A DNA stretch of 64,000 nucleotides from Paracoccaceae bacterium (GCA_019429405.1 JAHYIZ010000003.1:1-64000), one strand, 5' to 3'. Shown: positions 17,278 through 26,277, numbered from the stretch's first letter. Translations and numbers: made by a program. Notes: generated by a model not told the origin, from the sequence alone.

Positions 17278-18536
17278 TCAAGCAAACCGAAGGTTCGCAA
17301 GCCGTGGCCGAGGCGGTGGCGCTCTGCCGCCCCGAGGTGATCTGCGCCTACCCGATCTCGCCGCAGACCCATATCGTCGAGGGCTTGGGCGCGCTGGTGA
17401 AGGGTGGCGAACTGGCGCCGTGCGAGTTTCTGAACGTCGAGTCCGAATTTGCCGCGATGAGCGTGGCAATCGGGTCTTCGGCCACCGGGGCGCGCACCTA
17501 TACCGCCACCGCCAGCCAGGGCCTGCTGTTCATGGTCGAGGCGGTTTACAACGCTTCGGGGCTTGGCCTGCCGATTGTGATGACCGTGGCCAATCGCGCC
17601 ATCGGCGCCCCGATCAACATCTGGAACGACCATTCCGACAGCATGAGCCAGCGCGATTGCGGCTGGATTCAGCTCTTTGCCGAAAGCAACCAGGAGGCGC
17701 TCGATCTGCATATTCAGGCCTTCAAGCTGGCCGAAGAAATGTCGATGCCGGTGATGGTGTGTATGGATGGCTTCATCCTGACGCATGCCTATGAACAGGT
17801 CGATATGCCCGATCAGGCGCAGGTCGATGCCTTTCTGCCGCCCTATGAGCCGCGCCAGGTGCTTGACCCCGCCGAGCCGGTTTCGATTGGCGCGATGGTC
17901 GGCCCCGAGGCCTTCATGGAGGTGCGCTACCTCGCACATGCCAAGCAGACAATGGCGCTGGACCGCATCCCCGAAATCGCCGCCGAGTTCCACGAGGTGT
18001 TCGGGCGCGACGCGGGTGGGTTGGTGCGTGGCTACCGCATCGAAGACGCTGAAACCATCGTGGTGGCGCTGGGGTCGGTGGTCGGTACGCTGGAAGAGAC
18101 CATTGATACCATGCGCGCCGAGGGGGTGAAGATCGGGGTGCTGTCGATCCGCTGTTTCCGCCCCTTCCCGATGGCGGCGGTGCGCGCGGCGTTAGCGCGC
18201 TGCGCGCGCGTGGTGGTGCTCGAAAAAAGCTTTGCCGTGGGCCTTGGCGGCATCGTTTCCACCGATGTGCGGCTGGCAATGGTGCGGATCCATGTGCGCG
18301 GCTACACGGTGGTGGCAGGGCTGGGCGGGCGCCCGATCACGCAAGACTCGCTGTTGCGGGTGCTGCGGCTGGCGGTGGCGGATGAGTTGAAGAACCTCAC
18401 CTTCCTCGATCTCGATTGGGATATCGTCAACAATCACCTTGCGCGCGAGGCGGCCAGCCGGCGCACCGGCCCGATTGCCGAAAACCTGCTGCGCGACATC
18501 GGCGCCAGCGCACCCACCAGAAAGGCCCGGCCATGA
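17274..18536 (+). CDS. 2-oxoacid:acceptor oxidoreductase alpha subunit
   Basis: 420-aa PorA-like subunit. The pyrimidine-binding domain (EVICAYPISPQTHIVEGLGA; FLNVESEFAAMSVAIGSSAT; TATASQGLLFMVEAVYNASG) carries the conserved Glu and the YPITP-like motif of thiamin-diphosphate oxidoreductases. A transketolase C-terminal-like domain follows (TIVVALGSVVGTLEETIDTM; VVLEKSFAVGLGGIVSTDVR). It forms the catalytic centre with the beta subunit. The start overlaps the gamma stop (ATGA) and its stop overlaps the beta start. There is no fused domain and the length is standard for four-subunit enzymes. Confidence 0.9.
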   Translation: MIKQTEGSQAVAEAVALCRPEVICAYPISPQTHIVEGLGALVKGGELAPCEFLNVESEFAAMSVAIGSSATGARTYTATASQGLLFMVEAVYNASGLGLPIVMTVANRAIGAPINIWNDHSDSMSQRDCGWIQLFAESNQEALDLHIQAFKLAEEMSMPVMVCMDGFILTHAYEQVDMPDQAQVDAFLPPYEPRQVLDPAEPVSIGAMVGPEAFMEVRYLAHAKQTMALDRIPEIAAEFHEVFGRDAGGLVRGYRIEDAETIVVALGSVVGTLEETIDTMRAEGVKIGVLSIRCFRPFPMAAVRAALARCARVVVLEKSFAVGLGGIVSTDVRLAMVRIHVRGYTVVAGLGGRPITQDSLLRVLRLAVADELKNLTFLDLDWDIVNNHLAREAASRRTGPIAENLLRDIGASAPTRKARP

Positions 18537-19552
18537 CGCAACCGATCAAGTTTTACCAGACCGGCACTTTCACCGTGGGCAACCGGCTGCTGCCCGAAGA
18601 CCTGCGCACCGTGCAAAGCTCCGAGGCGCGCGACAACTCGCTCAATTCGGGGCACCGTGCCTGTCAGGGCTGCGGCGAGGCGTTGGGCGCGCGCTATGTG
18701 GTCGATGCCGCGATGCGCGCGACCGGCGGGCAGCTGATCGCCGCCAACGCCACCGGCTGCCTTGAAGTGTTTTCAACGCCTTACCCCGAAACCTCGTGGC
18801 AACTGCCGTGGCTGCATTCGCTCTTTGGCAATGCGGCGGCGGTGGGTTCGGGCATCGCGGCGGCGCTGAAGGTCAAGGCGCAAAAGGCGGGGCAGGCGCA
18901 AAGCACCATCCGCGTCATCGCGCAGGGCGGCGATGGCGGCACCACCGACATCGGCTTTGGCTGCCTGAGCGGCATGTTCGAGCGTAACGATGATGTGCTT
19001 TACATCTGTTACGACAATGAGGGCTACATGAACACCGGGGTGCAGCGGTCCTCGGCCACGCCGCCCGCCGCGCGCACCGCCACCACGCAGCCTCTTGGCC
19101 CTGAACCGGGGGCCGAGTTCGGCAAAGGCAAGAACGTGCCGCTGATCGCCGTGGCGCATGAAATCCCTTATGTCGCCACCGCAACCGTGGCCGATCTGCA
19201 TGACCTTGAGGCCAAGGTTGAAAAGGCCATGTCGATGCATGGCGCGCGCTATTTGCAGGTGTTTGTGCCCTGCCCCTTGGGCTGGGGTGCTGCAAGCTGC
19301 GACACGATCCGCCTCGCGCGGCTGGCGCGTGAAACCGGGCTCTTTCCAGTGTTCGAGGCGGAAAACGGCGAAATCACCGCAGTCACCAAGATCCGCCGCC
19401 CGGTGCCGGTTGACGATTACCTGCGCCTGCAAAAGCGCTTTGCGCACCTGTTCGGCCCCAAAGGCCACCCCGAAACCATCGCCCGCATTCAGGCAATGGC
19501 CGACAAGAACATCAAGCGGTTCGGTCTTATGGCCGAGGAGGGCGCGGCATGA
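18533..19552 (+). CDS. 2-oxoacid:acceptor oxidoreductase beta subunit
   Basis: 339-aa PorB-like subunit that binds thiamin diphosphate and a proximal [4Fe-4S] cluster. [19 protein letters not shown] supplies the first cysteines and [15 protein letters not shown] follows. The TPP-Mg motif is [20 protein letters not shown] with the Asn after the aspartates ([11 protein letters not shown]), and a late cysteine lies in [11 protein letters not shown]. The [17 protein letters not shown] stretch is typical of pyruvate-type beta subunits but not decisive. It overlaps both neighbouring genes by 4 bp. Confidence 0.9.
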   Translation: MTQPIKFYQTGTFTVGNRLLPEDLRTVQSSEARDNSLNSGHRACQGCGEALGARYVVDAAMRATGGQLIAANATGCLEVFSTPYPETSWQLPWLHSLFGNAAAVGSGIAAALKVKAQKAGQAQSTIRVIAQGGDGGTTDIGFGCLSGMFERNDDVLYICYDNEGYMNTGVQRSSATPPAARTATTQPLGPEPGAEFGKGKNVPLIAVAHEIPYVATATVADLHDLEAKVEKAMSMHGARYLQVFVPCPLGWGAASCDTIRLARLARETGLFPVFEAENGEITAVTKIRRPVPVDDYLRLQKRFAHLFGPKGHPETIARIQAMADKNIKRFGLMAEEGAA

Positions 19553-21183
19553 CCATGAAAAAACCCTTCGCGATCACGCTCGACCCCGGCTCATCCTTGG
19601 CCAACAAGACCGGCGCGTGGCGCACCGAACGCCCGGTCTATGTTGACCGGCTGCCGCCCTGCAACGCCGAATGCCCGGCGGGCGAGGATATTCAGGGCTG
19701 GCTATACCACGCCGAGGGTGGCGATTATCAGGCCGCGTGGCACCACCTTGTGCGCGAAAACCCGTTTCCCGCGATCATGGGGCGGGTGTGCTACCATACC
19801 TGCGAGGGTGCCTGTAACCGGGGCCAGCTTGACGCCGCCGTGGGCATCAACTCGGTGGAGCGGTTTCTGGGTGACGAAGCGTTGAAGCAGGGCTGGCAGT
19901 TTGACGCGCCCGAGCTGGAAACCGGCAAGCATGTGCTGGTGGTCGGCGCCGGGCCTTCGGGGCTGTCGGCGGCCTACCATCTGCGCCGCATCGGGCACCG
20001 CGTCACGGTGATCGAGGCGGGCGAGGCGCCCGGCGGCATGATGCGCTTTGGCATTCCGAAATACCGCCTGCCGCGCGATGTGCTCGATGCCGAGGTGGCG
20101 CGCATCGCGGCGCTGGGCGTGACCTTTAGCTACGGCGAAAAGGTGGCCGACATTCGGGCCAGCATGGCCGAAGTGGGGGCCGATGCCGCCTATCTGGCCA
20201 TTGGTGCCCATATCGCCAAGCGCGCCTTCATTCCGGCCAAGGACAGTGCGCATATTCTCGATGCCGTCGCGGTGCTGCGCTCGATGGAGGGCGAGGCGCC
20301 GCCGATGCTGGGCCGCCGCGTGGTGGTTTACGGCGGCGGCAACACCGCGATTGACGTGGCCCGCACCGCGCGGCGCCTTGGCGCCACCGAGGCGATCATC
20401 GTTTACCGGCGCACCCGTGAACGCATGCCCGCGCATGATTTCGAGCTGGAAGAGGCGCTGGAGGAAGGCGTCAAGGTGAAGTGGCTTTCGACCATCACCG
20501 GGGCTGAGGGCGGCACGCTGACAATCGAGAAAATGGTGCTTGATGGCGAAGGCAGGCCGCAGCCCACGGGCGAGTTTGAAACGCTCGATACCGACAGCCT
20601 TGTGCTGGCGCTGGGGCAAGATGTCGACATGTCGCTGCTGTCAGGCGTGCCGGGGCTGGTGGCCGAAGACGGCGTGGTTCAGGTGGACGCGGCCACGCAG
20701 ATGACCGGCTACCCCGGCCTCTTTGCCGGAGGCGACATGGCGCCGGGCACGCGCAATGTGACCGTGGCCATCGGCCACGGCAAGCGCGCCGCGCGCAACA
20801 TTGATGCGTGGTTGCGCGGCGAGGTGCTGGCACCGAAAGTGCCAAAACCCGTGGCTGCGTTCGACGCGCTGAACCCGTGGTATTATTCCGACGCGCCCAA
20901 AACGCTGCGCCCGCAGCTTGATATCGCGCGGCGCACCAGCAGTTTTGACGAGGTGCAGGGCGGGCTGACCGAGGCGACCGCGCTCTTTGAGGCGCGCCGC
21001 TGCCTGAGCTGCGGCAACTGCTTTGAATGCGACAACTGCTATGGCGTCTGCCCTGACAACGCGGTGATCAAGCTGGGGCCGGGGCTGCGGTTCGAGATCA
21101 ACCTCGACTACTGCAAGGGCTGTGGCATCTGCGCCTCCGAATGCCCCTGCGGCGCAATCGAGATGGTGCTGGAAGAAGGCTAG
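19549..21183 (+). CDS. NAD(P)H/FAD-binding GltD-like subunit fused to 2[4Fe-4S] ferredoxin
   Basis: 544-aa fusion. The N-terminal Fe-S helical domain ([38 protein letters not shown], residues about 30-100) and two nucleotide-binding folds ([20 protein letters not shown] near 130; [20 protein letters not shown] near 260) match the small subunit of glutamate synthase and PreT. The last 80 residues add two four-cysteine clusters, [18 protein letters not shown] and [18 protein letters not shown]. The protein would pass electrons from the oxidoreductase's clusters to NAD(P)+, as PadH does in phenylglyoxylate:NAD oxidoreductase of Azoarcus. Here the PadH-like and ferredoxin parts appear joined in one chain. 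It is the last gene of the operon. Confidence 0.87.
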   Translation: MTMKKPFAITLDPGSSLANKTGAWRTERPVYVDRLPPCNAECPAGEDIQGWLYHAEGGDYQAAWHHLVRENPFPAIMGRVCYHTCEGACNRGQLDAAVGINSVERFLGDEALKQGWQFDAPELETGKHVLVVGAGPSGLSAAYHLRRIGHRVTVIEAGEAPGGMMRFGIPKYRLPRDVLDAEVARIAALGVTFSYGEKVADIRASMAEVGADAAYLAIGAHIAKRAFIPAKDSAHILDAVAVLRSMEGEAPPMLGRRVVVYGGGNTAIDVARTARRLGATEAIIVYRRTRERMPAHDFELEEALEEGVKVKWLSTITGAEGGTLTIEKMVLDGEGRPQPTGEFETLDTDSLVLALGQDVDMSLLSGVPGLVAEDGVVQVDAATQMTGYPGLFAGGDMAPGTRNVTVAIGHGKRAARNIDAWLRGEVLAPKVPKPVAAFDALNPWYYSDAPKTLRPQLDIARRTSSFDEVQGGLTEATALFEARRCLSCGNCFECDNCYGVCPDNAVIKLGPGLRFEINLDYCKGCGICASECPCGAIEMVLEEG

Positions 21184-21220
21184 CGCCGAGGCTTTACCAG
21201 ACTGCCTGCAAAAGTGCCAA

Positions 21221-21232
21221 TTGGCGCGCCAA
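21221..21232. promoter_or_regulatory. Palindrome TTGGCGCGCCAA after the oxidoreductase operon
   Basis: A perfect 12-bp palindrome inside a longer imperfect one (CCAATTGGCGCGCCAACTGG). It lies 38 bp after the stop codon and 91 bp before the RutR box. It could be an operator or part of a transcript end; nothing more can be said. Confidence 0.3.
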
Positions 21233-21322
21233 CTGGCGCGGCGAGGTGCGCTGCCAAAAACCTGTCGCGGTGGAAGGCCAGAAATCCGTTGACCGACCTC
21301 GCGGCTTGTGATGCTCTTGGTC

Positions 21323-21338
21323 TTGACCAGACGGTCAG
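21323..21338. promoter_or_regulatory. RutR operator of the pyrimidine catabolic operon
   Basis: TTGACCAGACGGTCAG matches the RutR consensus TTGACCA-N2-TGGTCAA at 12 of 14 defined bases and has the same left arm as the box at 2776. It lies 60 bp upstream of the first gene of the operon at 21398, a good position for repression. Confidence 0.78.
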
Positions 21339-21397
21339 AAAAAAGAGTCGTCGCCAGCGCGCCTGCGCCAACGATCGACCGCAGGGAGGAGATTGAA

Positions 21398-22264
21398 GTG
21401 AGCAAGCTGCGCGGTGGCCTGATTCAGATGGGCCTGAAAGGAAGTACGTCGGAATCACCATCGGCGATCCGTGACAAGATGATCGCGGCGCATTTGCCGT
21501 TGATTGACGAGGCCGGCAAGCAGGGTGTGCAAGTGCTCTGCATGCAAGAGGTCTTTACCCAGCCCTATTTCTGCCCGAGCCAGGACAAGAAGTGGTACGC
21601 CGCCGCCGAGGCGATCCCGGATGGCCCGACCACGAAACTGATGCAGGAATACGCAAAAAAGTATTCGATGGTCATCGTGGTGCCGATCTATGAAGAGGCG
21701 ATGCCCGGTGTCTACTACAACACCGCCGCGGTGATTGACGCCGATGGCAGCTACCTTGGCAAATACCGCAAGACGCATATCCCGCATGTTGCTGGGTTTT
21801 GGGAAAAATTCTTTTTCAAGCCCGGCGCTTCGGTCTGGCCGGTTTTTCAAACCGCCTATTGCAAACTTGGCGTCTACATCTGTTACGACCGACATTTCCC
21901 CGAAGGCTGGCGGGCGCTGGCACTGAATGGGGCGGAATACATCGTCAACCCCTCGGCCACGGTTGCGGGGCTTTCGGAATACCTCTGGAAGCTCGAACAG
22001 CCGGCTTCGGCGGCGGCCAACGGAGTTTATATCGGCGCCATCAACCGGGTCGGCACCGAAGGCCCGTGGAATATCGGCGAGTTCTACGGCCAGAGCTACT
22101 TCGTCAACCCGCGCGGCCAGATCGAAAAGCAGGCCAGCCGCGATAAAGACGAGCTGATCGTGCATGACATGGACATGGACATGATCCGTGAGGTGCGCGA
22201 CACATGGCAGTTCTTCCGTGACCGGCGGCCCGAAACCTATGGTCGGTTGACCGATCTGAACTGA
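21398..22264 (+). CDS. Nitrilase-superfamily beta-ureidopropionase
   Basis: 288-aa carbon-nitrogen hydrolase. The catalytic triad is visible in family context: Glu in VLCMQEVFTQPYF, Lys in LGKYRKTHIPH and Cys in LGVYICYDRHFPEG. It resembles beta-ureidopropionase and N-carbamoylputrescine amidase, which release CO2 and ammonia from N-carbamoyl amines. The GTG start at 21398 (VSKLRGGLIQMG) is preceded by GGGAGGAGA 6 nt away. First gene after the RutR box, followed by a second, unrelated carbamoylase and dihydropyrimidinase. The context supports N-carbamoyl-beta-alanine as substrate. Confidence 0.86.
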   Translation: MSKLRGGLIQMGLKGSTSESPSAIRDKMIAAHLPLIDEAGKQGVQVLCMQEVFTQPYFCPSQDKKWYAAAEAIPDGPTTKLMQEYAKKYSMVIVVPIYEEAMPGVYYNTAAVIDADGSYLGKYRKTHIPHVAGFWEKFFFKPGASVWPVFQTAYCKLGVYICYDRHFPEGWRALALNGAEYIVNPSATVAGLSEYLWKLEQPASAAANGVYIGAINRVGTEGPWNIGEFYGQSYFVNPRGQIEKQASRDKDELIVHDMDMDMIREVRDTWQFFRDRRPETYGRLTDLN

Positions 22265-22346
22265 TTGCGCCGCATGGCGCGCAGGCGCGGTGCAGCAACC
22301 TGCGGCACCGCGCGGGCGGGAATACGGGACATGGAGTAGCGGCATC

Positions 22347-23597
22347 GTGACAGCACCGGCAGCAAACCTGCGCATCAACAGCACGCGTCTTTGGGACAGC
22401 CTGATGGAGATGGCGAAGATCGGCCCCGGCGTGGCGGGTGGCAACAACCGCCAGACCCTGACCGATGCCGATGCCGAGGGCCGCGCGCTCTTTGCCCGCT
22501 GGTGCGAGGCGGCGGGCCTGAGCATGGGCGTCGATGAAATGGGCACCATGTTTGCCCGGCGCGAAGGCACCGACCCTGATGCCCTGCCGGTCTATATCGG
22601 CAGCCACCTCGACACCCAGCCTACGGGCGGCAAATACGATGGCGTTTTGGGCGTGCTGGGCGGGCTTGAGGTGATCCGCACCTTGAATGACATGGGCATC
22701 AAGACGCGCCACCCGATCGTCGTGACGAACTGGACCAACGAGGAAGGCACGCGCTTTGCCCCCGCGATGCTCGCCAGCGGCGTCTTTGCCGGGGTGATTG
22801 ATCAGGATTTTGCCTATAGCCGCAAGGATGCCAAGGGCTTGCGCTTTGGTGATGAGCTGAAGCGGATCGGCTGGGTAGGCCCGGAAAAGGTCGGCGCGCG
22901 CAAGATGCACGCGATGTTCGAGTTGCACATCGAGCAGGGGCCGATTTTGGAGGCCGAGGGCAAGGATGTCGGCGTCGTCACCCACGGGCAAGGGCTGCGC
23001 TGGGTCGAATGCACGGTGGTGGGCAAAGGCAGCCACACCGGCAGCACGCCAATGCGGATGCGCCGCAACGCCGGGCGCGGGTTGGCGCAGATCACCGAGC
23101 TGGTGCACGAGATCGCCATGCAGCACCAGCCGAACGCGGTCGGCGCCATCGGCCATATCGACGTTTACCCCAACAGCCGCAACATCATCGCCGAAAAGGT
23201 GGTGTTCACCATCGACTTCCGCAGCCATGTGCTGGAAACGCTCGACGGCATGGTTGCCGAGCTGAACGCCCGCGCGCCGGGCATTTGCGAAGCCTTGGGG
23301 TGCAGTTTCTCAAGCGAGCTTTCGGGCTTTTTCGACCCGCCGGCGTTTGACCCGGTGCTGGTGGGCCGCGTGCGCGCCGCCGCCGAGCGGCTTGGCTACA
23401 GCCACATGGACATCATTTCAGGCGCCGGGCACGACGCCTGCTGGATCAACCGCGTCTACCCGACCACGATGATCATGTGCCCCTGCGTCGATGGGCTTTC
23501 GCATAACGAGGCCGAAGAGATTTCGCCGGAATGGGCGTCGAAAAGCGTCGATGTGCTCTTGCACGCGGTCTTGGAGACGGCGGAGGTTGTGGGGTGA
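22347..23597 (+). CDS. Zinc-dependent N-carbamoyl amino acid hydrolase (M20 family)
   Basis: 416-aa member of the M20/AmaB-HyuC amidases. Metal ligands appear in family order: His/Asp in YIGSHLDTQPTGGKYDG, Glu-Glu in TNWTNEEGTRFAPAML, His in FELHIEQGPILE, and the last His in ISGAGHDACWIN. Members cleave N-carbamoyl-L-amino acids, N-carbamoyl-beta-alanine or allantoate. The GTG start at 22347 has GGAG upstream and gives the standard family N-terminus (NLRINSTRLWDSLMEMAKIG). Its stop overlaps the GTG of the next small gene. It is the second carbamoylase in the operon; the pair may divide beta-alanine and alpha-amino acid substrates. Confidence 0.88.
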   Translation: MTAPAANLRINSTRLWDSLMEMAKIGPGVAGGNNRQTLTDADAEGRALFARWCEAAGLSMGVDEMGTMFARREGTDPDALPVYIGSHLDTQPTGGKYDGVLGVLGGLEVIRTLNDMGIKTRHPIVVTNWTNEEGTRFAPAMLASGVFAGVIDQDFAYSRKDAKGLRFGDELKRIGWVGPEKVGARKMHAMFELHIEQGPILEAEGKDVGVVTHGQGLRWVECTVVGKGSHTGSTPMRMRRNAGRGLAQITELVHEIAMQHQPNAVGAIGHIDVYPNSRNIIAEKVVFTIDFRSHVLETLDGMVAELNARAPGICEALGCSFSSELSGFFDPPAFDPVLVGRVRAAAERLGYSHMDIISGAGHDACWINRVYPTTMIMCPCVDGLSHNEAEEISPEWASKSVDVLLHAVLETAEVVG

Positions 23598-23929
23598 ATT
23601 TGCCTTCTAAGAATACTTCTGCCGAATATGGCAAGATCATAACTTTCTACGTGATCAGCCGAACTGACCACGAAATGGGACCGTCGTTTCATTTTAGAAC
23701 CATTAGGCGACAGTTGCTCTCTACGCATACGGGAAACAGCGTAAGATACTCAAACTACTATTGGCCATTGCGGTCGGCAGCCGAGTTTGGGGATCTGCTG
23801 GCGGAGTTGGAAAATCAGTCAAAGCCGGGGCCGGTTTATGCCAGCGGCATTGATTTGATTAGCGCTGAGGCGCGTCCATACATTTTGCTCTATCAGCCCG
23901 AGCTTTCGCGACCGGCTCCAATGAACTGA
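23594..23929 (+). CDS. Hypothetical protein, low GC, inserted in the pyrimidine operon
   Basis: 111-aa product from a GTG at 23594 that overlaps the preceding stop (GTGA). I do not recognise it. It starts VNLPSKNTSAEYGKIITFYV and contains HFRTIRRQLLSTHTGNSVRY and LISAEARPYILLYQPELSRP. There is no signal peptide, membrane helix or metal motif. Base composition is clearly lower in GC and codon use is unlike the neighbours, with AAT, ACT, TTA and ATA codons, which suggests recent acquisition. It is in-frame and coupled to the operon, with dihydropyrimidinase starting 13 bp after. Confidence 0.62.
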   Translation: MNLPSKNTSAEYGKIITFYVISRTDHEMGPSFHFRTIRRQLLSTHTGNSVRYSNYYWPLRSAAEFGDLLAELENQSKPGPVYASGIDLISAEARPYILLYQPELSRPAPMN

Positions 23930-23942
23930 GAAGGTTAAAAAA

Positions 23943-25394
23943 ATGATCACCATCATCAAGAACGGAACCATCGTCACCGCCGACCTCACCTACAAGGCCG
24001 ATGTGCTGATCGAGGGCGGCAAGATTGCCGCGATCGGGCAGGGGCTGGTGGGCGACACGGTGCTCGACGCCACTGGCTGCTATGTGATGCCGGGCGGGAT
24101 TGACCCGCACACGCACCTCGAAATGCCGTTCATGGGCACCTATTCGAGCGACGATTTCGAAAGCGGCACCCGCGCGGCCTTGGCGGGCGGCACCACGATG
24201 GTGGTCGATTTTGCGCTGCCAAGCCCCGGTCAGGGGCTGATGGACGCGTTGAAGATGTGGGACAACAAGTCCACGCGGGCAAACTGCGACTACAGCTTTC
24301 ACATGGCGATCACATGGTGGGGCGAAAAGGTGTTTGACGAGATGGCCGAGGTGGTGGACCGCGGCATCACCACCTTCAAGCATTTCCTCGCCTACAAGGG
24401 CGCGCTGATGGTGAACGACGACGAGCTTTATGCGAGCTTCCGCCGCTGCGCCGCCTTGGGCGCGCTGCCACTGGTGCATGCCGAAAATGGCGATGTGGTG
24501 GCGGAATTGTCGGCGCAACTGCTGGCCGCTGGCAACACCGGCCCCGAGGCGCATGCCTACAGCCGCCCGCCGCAGGTGGAAGGCGAGGCCACCAACCGCG
24601 CCATCATGATTGCCGACATGGCCGGGGTGCCGCTTTATGTAGTGCATACCAGTTGCGAGGACAGCCACGAGGCCATTCGTCGCGCCCGCCAGCAGGGCAA
24701 ACGGGTCTGGGGTGAGCCTCTGATTCAGCACCTGACGCTCGACGAGTCCGAGTATTTCAGCGCCGACTGGGACCATGCCGCGCGCCGCGTGATGTCACCC
24801 CCGTTCCGGTCGAAACACCATCAGGACAGCCTCTGGGCGGGGCTGCAATCGGGGTCTTTGAGCGTGGTGGCCACCGACCATTGCGCCTTTACCACCGAGC
24901 AAAAGCGCTTTGGGGTGGGCGATTTCACCAAGATCCCGAATGGCACGGGGGGCCTGGAGGACCGCATGCCGATGCTCTGGACGCACGGCGTACGGACCGG
25001 GCGCATCACCATGAACGAATTTGTCGCGGTGACTTCGAGCAACATCGCCAAGATCTTGAACTGCTACCCGCAGAAGGGGGCGATTCTGGTGGGGTCGGAT
25101 GCCGATATCGTCGTCTGGGACCCTGAAGCGAGCAAGACGATCAGCGCCAAGACGCAGCAATCTGCCATCGATTACAACGTGTTCGAAGGCAAGGAGGTAA
25201 CGGGCCTGCCGCGCTACACGCTGACGCGGGGCAAGGTGGCGGTGAGCGAAGGAACAGTGCAGACCGAATCGGGGCACGGGGCATTTGTGCCGCGCGCGCC
25301 GGGGCAGGCGGTGAACCGCGCGCTAAGCCAGTGGAAAGACCTGACCGCGCCGCGCCCCGTGCAGCGCACGGGCATTCCGGCGAGCGGGGTGTGA
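23943..25394 (+). CDS. hydA: Dihydropyrimidinase / D-hydantoinase
   Basis: 483-aa cyclic amidohydrolase that opens dihydrouracil, dihydrothymine or hydantoin rings. Metal-site features are in order: HTH in GGIDPHTHLEMPFMGTYSSD, the carbamylated Lys in FKHFLAYKGALMVND, His in LPLVHAENGDVV, His in YVVHTSCEDSHEA, and the Asp in VVATDHCAFTTEQK. The length and the C-terminal beta-sandwich (LTRGKVAVSEGTVQ) are standard. It lies between two carbamoylase genes and the ABC importer under RutR-box control. This places it as the second step of reductive pyrimidine breakdown; hydantoin use is also possible. Confidence 0.93.
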   Translation: MITIIKNGTIVTADLTYKADVLIEGGKIAAIGQGLVGDTVLDATGCYVMPGGIDPHTHLEMPFMGTYSSDDFESGTRAALAGGTTMVVDFALPSPGQGLMDALKMWDNKSTRANCDYSFHMAITWWGEKVFDEMAEVVDRGITTFKHFLAYKGALMVNDDELYASFRRCAALGALPLVHAENGDVVAELSAQLLAAGNTGPEAHAYSRPPQVEGEATNRAIMIADMAGVPLYVVHTSCEDSHEAIRRARQQGKRVWGEPLIQHLTLDESEYFSADWDHAARRVMSPPFRSKHHQDSLWAGLQSGSLSVVATDHCAFTTEQKRFGVGDFTKIPNGTGGLEDRMPMLWTHGVRTGRITMNEFVAVTSSNIAKILNCYPQKGAILVGSDADIVVWDPEASKTISAKTQQSAIDYNVFEGKEVTGLPRYTLTRGKVAVSEGTVQTESGHGAFVPRAPGQAVNRALSQWKDLTAPRPVQRTGIPASGV

Positions 25395-25395
25395 C

Positions 25396-26190
25396 GTGAA
25401 AGACCTTTCAGGCGCGCAGACGGTGATCGAGGCCAAGGGTGTCGGGCTGGTGTTCGAGACTGGCGACGGGCCGTTGCAGGCGCTGAAAGACATCAGCCTG
25501 ACCATCGAGCGGGGCGAGTTCGTCAGCTTCATCGGGCCGTCGGGTTGCGGCAAGACCACGTTGCTGCGCGCCATCGCGGCGCTGGAATACCCGAACGAAG
25601 GCACGCTGACGGTCAACGGCATGCCCCCTGACAAGGCGCGCCAGAGCCGCGCTTATGGCTATGTGTTTCAGGCGGCGGGGCTTTACCCGTGGCGCACGAT
25701 TGCGGGAAACGTGCAACTGCCGCTGGAGATCATGGGGTTTTCGCGCGCCGAGCGGGCCGAAAGGGTGGCGCGGGTGCTGAAGCTGGTCGATCTTGACGGG
25801 TTCGGCAAGAAATTCCCCTGGCAGCTTTCGGGCGGCATGCAGCAGCGCGCCTCCATTGCCCGCGCGCTGGCGTTTGATGCCGATATCCTGTTGATGGACG
25901 AACCCTTTGGCGCGCTTGATGAAATCGTGCGCGACCGGCTGAACGAGGAATTGCTGAAGCTCTGGGCGGCGACCTCGAAAACCATCGGCTTTGTCACCCA
26001 TTCGATCCCCGAGGCGGTGTATCTGAGCACCAAGATCGTGGTGATGAGCCCGCGACCGGGGCGCATTACCGATGTGATCGAAAGCACCTTGCCGCGTGAG
26101 CGGCCGCTCGACATTCGCGACAGTGCCGAGTTTCTGGAAATCGCGCACCGGGTGCGCGAAGGCCTGCGTGCGGGGCACGCCTATGACTGA
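25396..26190 (+). CDS. ABC transporter ATPase (NitT/TauT type)
   Basis: 264-aa ATPase for the importer encoded by the next three genes. Walker A GPSGCGKTTLLRAIAAL (residues about 46-62), Q-loop VFQAAGLYPWRTIAGNV, signature LSGGMQQRASIARAL and Walker B ILLMDEPFGALDE are all intact, with the switch His in GFVTHSIPEAVYLS. The C-terminal MSPRPGRITDVIESTLPRER is typical of the nitrate/taurine/pyrimidine subfamily. The GTG at 25396 follows the hydA stop by 1 bp. Confidence 0.9.
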   Translation: MKDLSGAQTVIEAKGVGLVFETGDGPLQALKDISLTIERGEFVSFIGPSGCGKTTLLRAIAALEYPNEGTLTVNGMPPDKARQSRAYGYVFQAAGLYPWRTIAGNVQLPLEIMGFSRAERAERVARVLKLVDLDGFGKKFPWQLSGGMQQRASIARALAFDADILLMDEPFGALDEIVRDRLNEELLKLWAATSKTIGFVTHSIPEAVYLSTKIVVMSPRPGRITDVIESTLPRERPLDIRDSAEFLEIAHRVREGLRAGHAYD

Positions 26191-26211
26191 GCGCCGCGCC
26201 CTGACCAAAGC

Positions 26212-26262
26212 AGCGGGGGGCCGTCTGCCCCCCGCACCCCCCGAGGGTATTTGTGCGAAGAA
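26212..26262. repeat. Dispersed intergenic repeat, copy 4
   Basis: GGGGGGCCGTCTGCCCCCCG then CACCCCCCGAGGGTATTTGTGC repeats the C-block plus GTATTTG core. It is unusual in lying inside an operon, between the ATPase and the first permease, where it may form a stem-loop (GGGGGGC / GCCCCCC). Confidence 0.6.
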
Positions 26263-26277
26263 GACGGGGGGTGCGCG

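Noticed and set aside
16702-21183. Calling the oxidoreductase operon a pyruvate:ferredoxin oxidoreductase.
   Set aside because: Subunit types are clear but the substrate is not, and the NAD(P)-binding subunit argues against a plain ferredoxin-linked enzyme.
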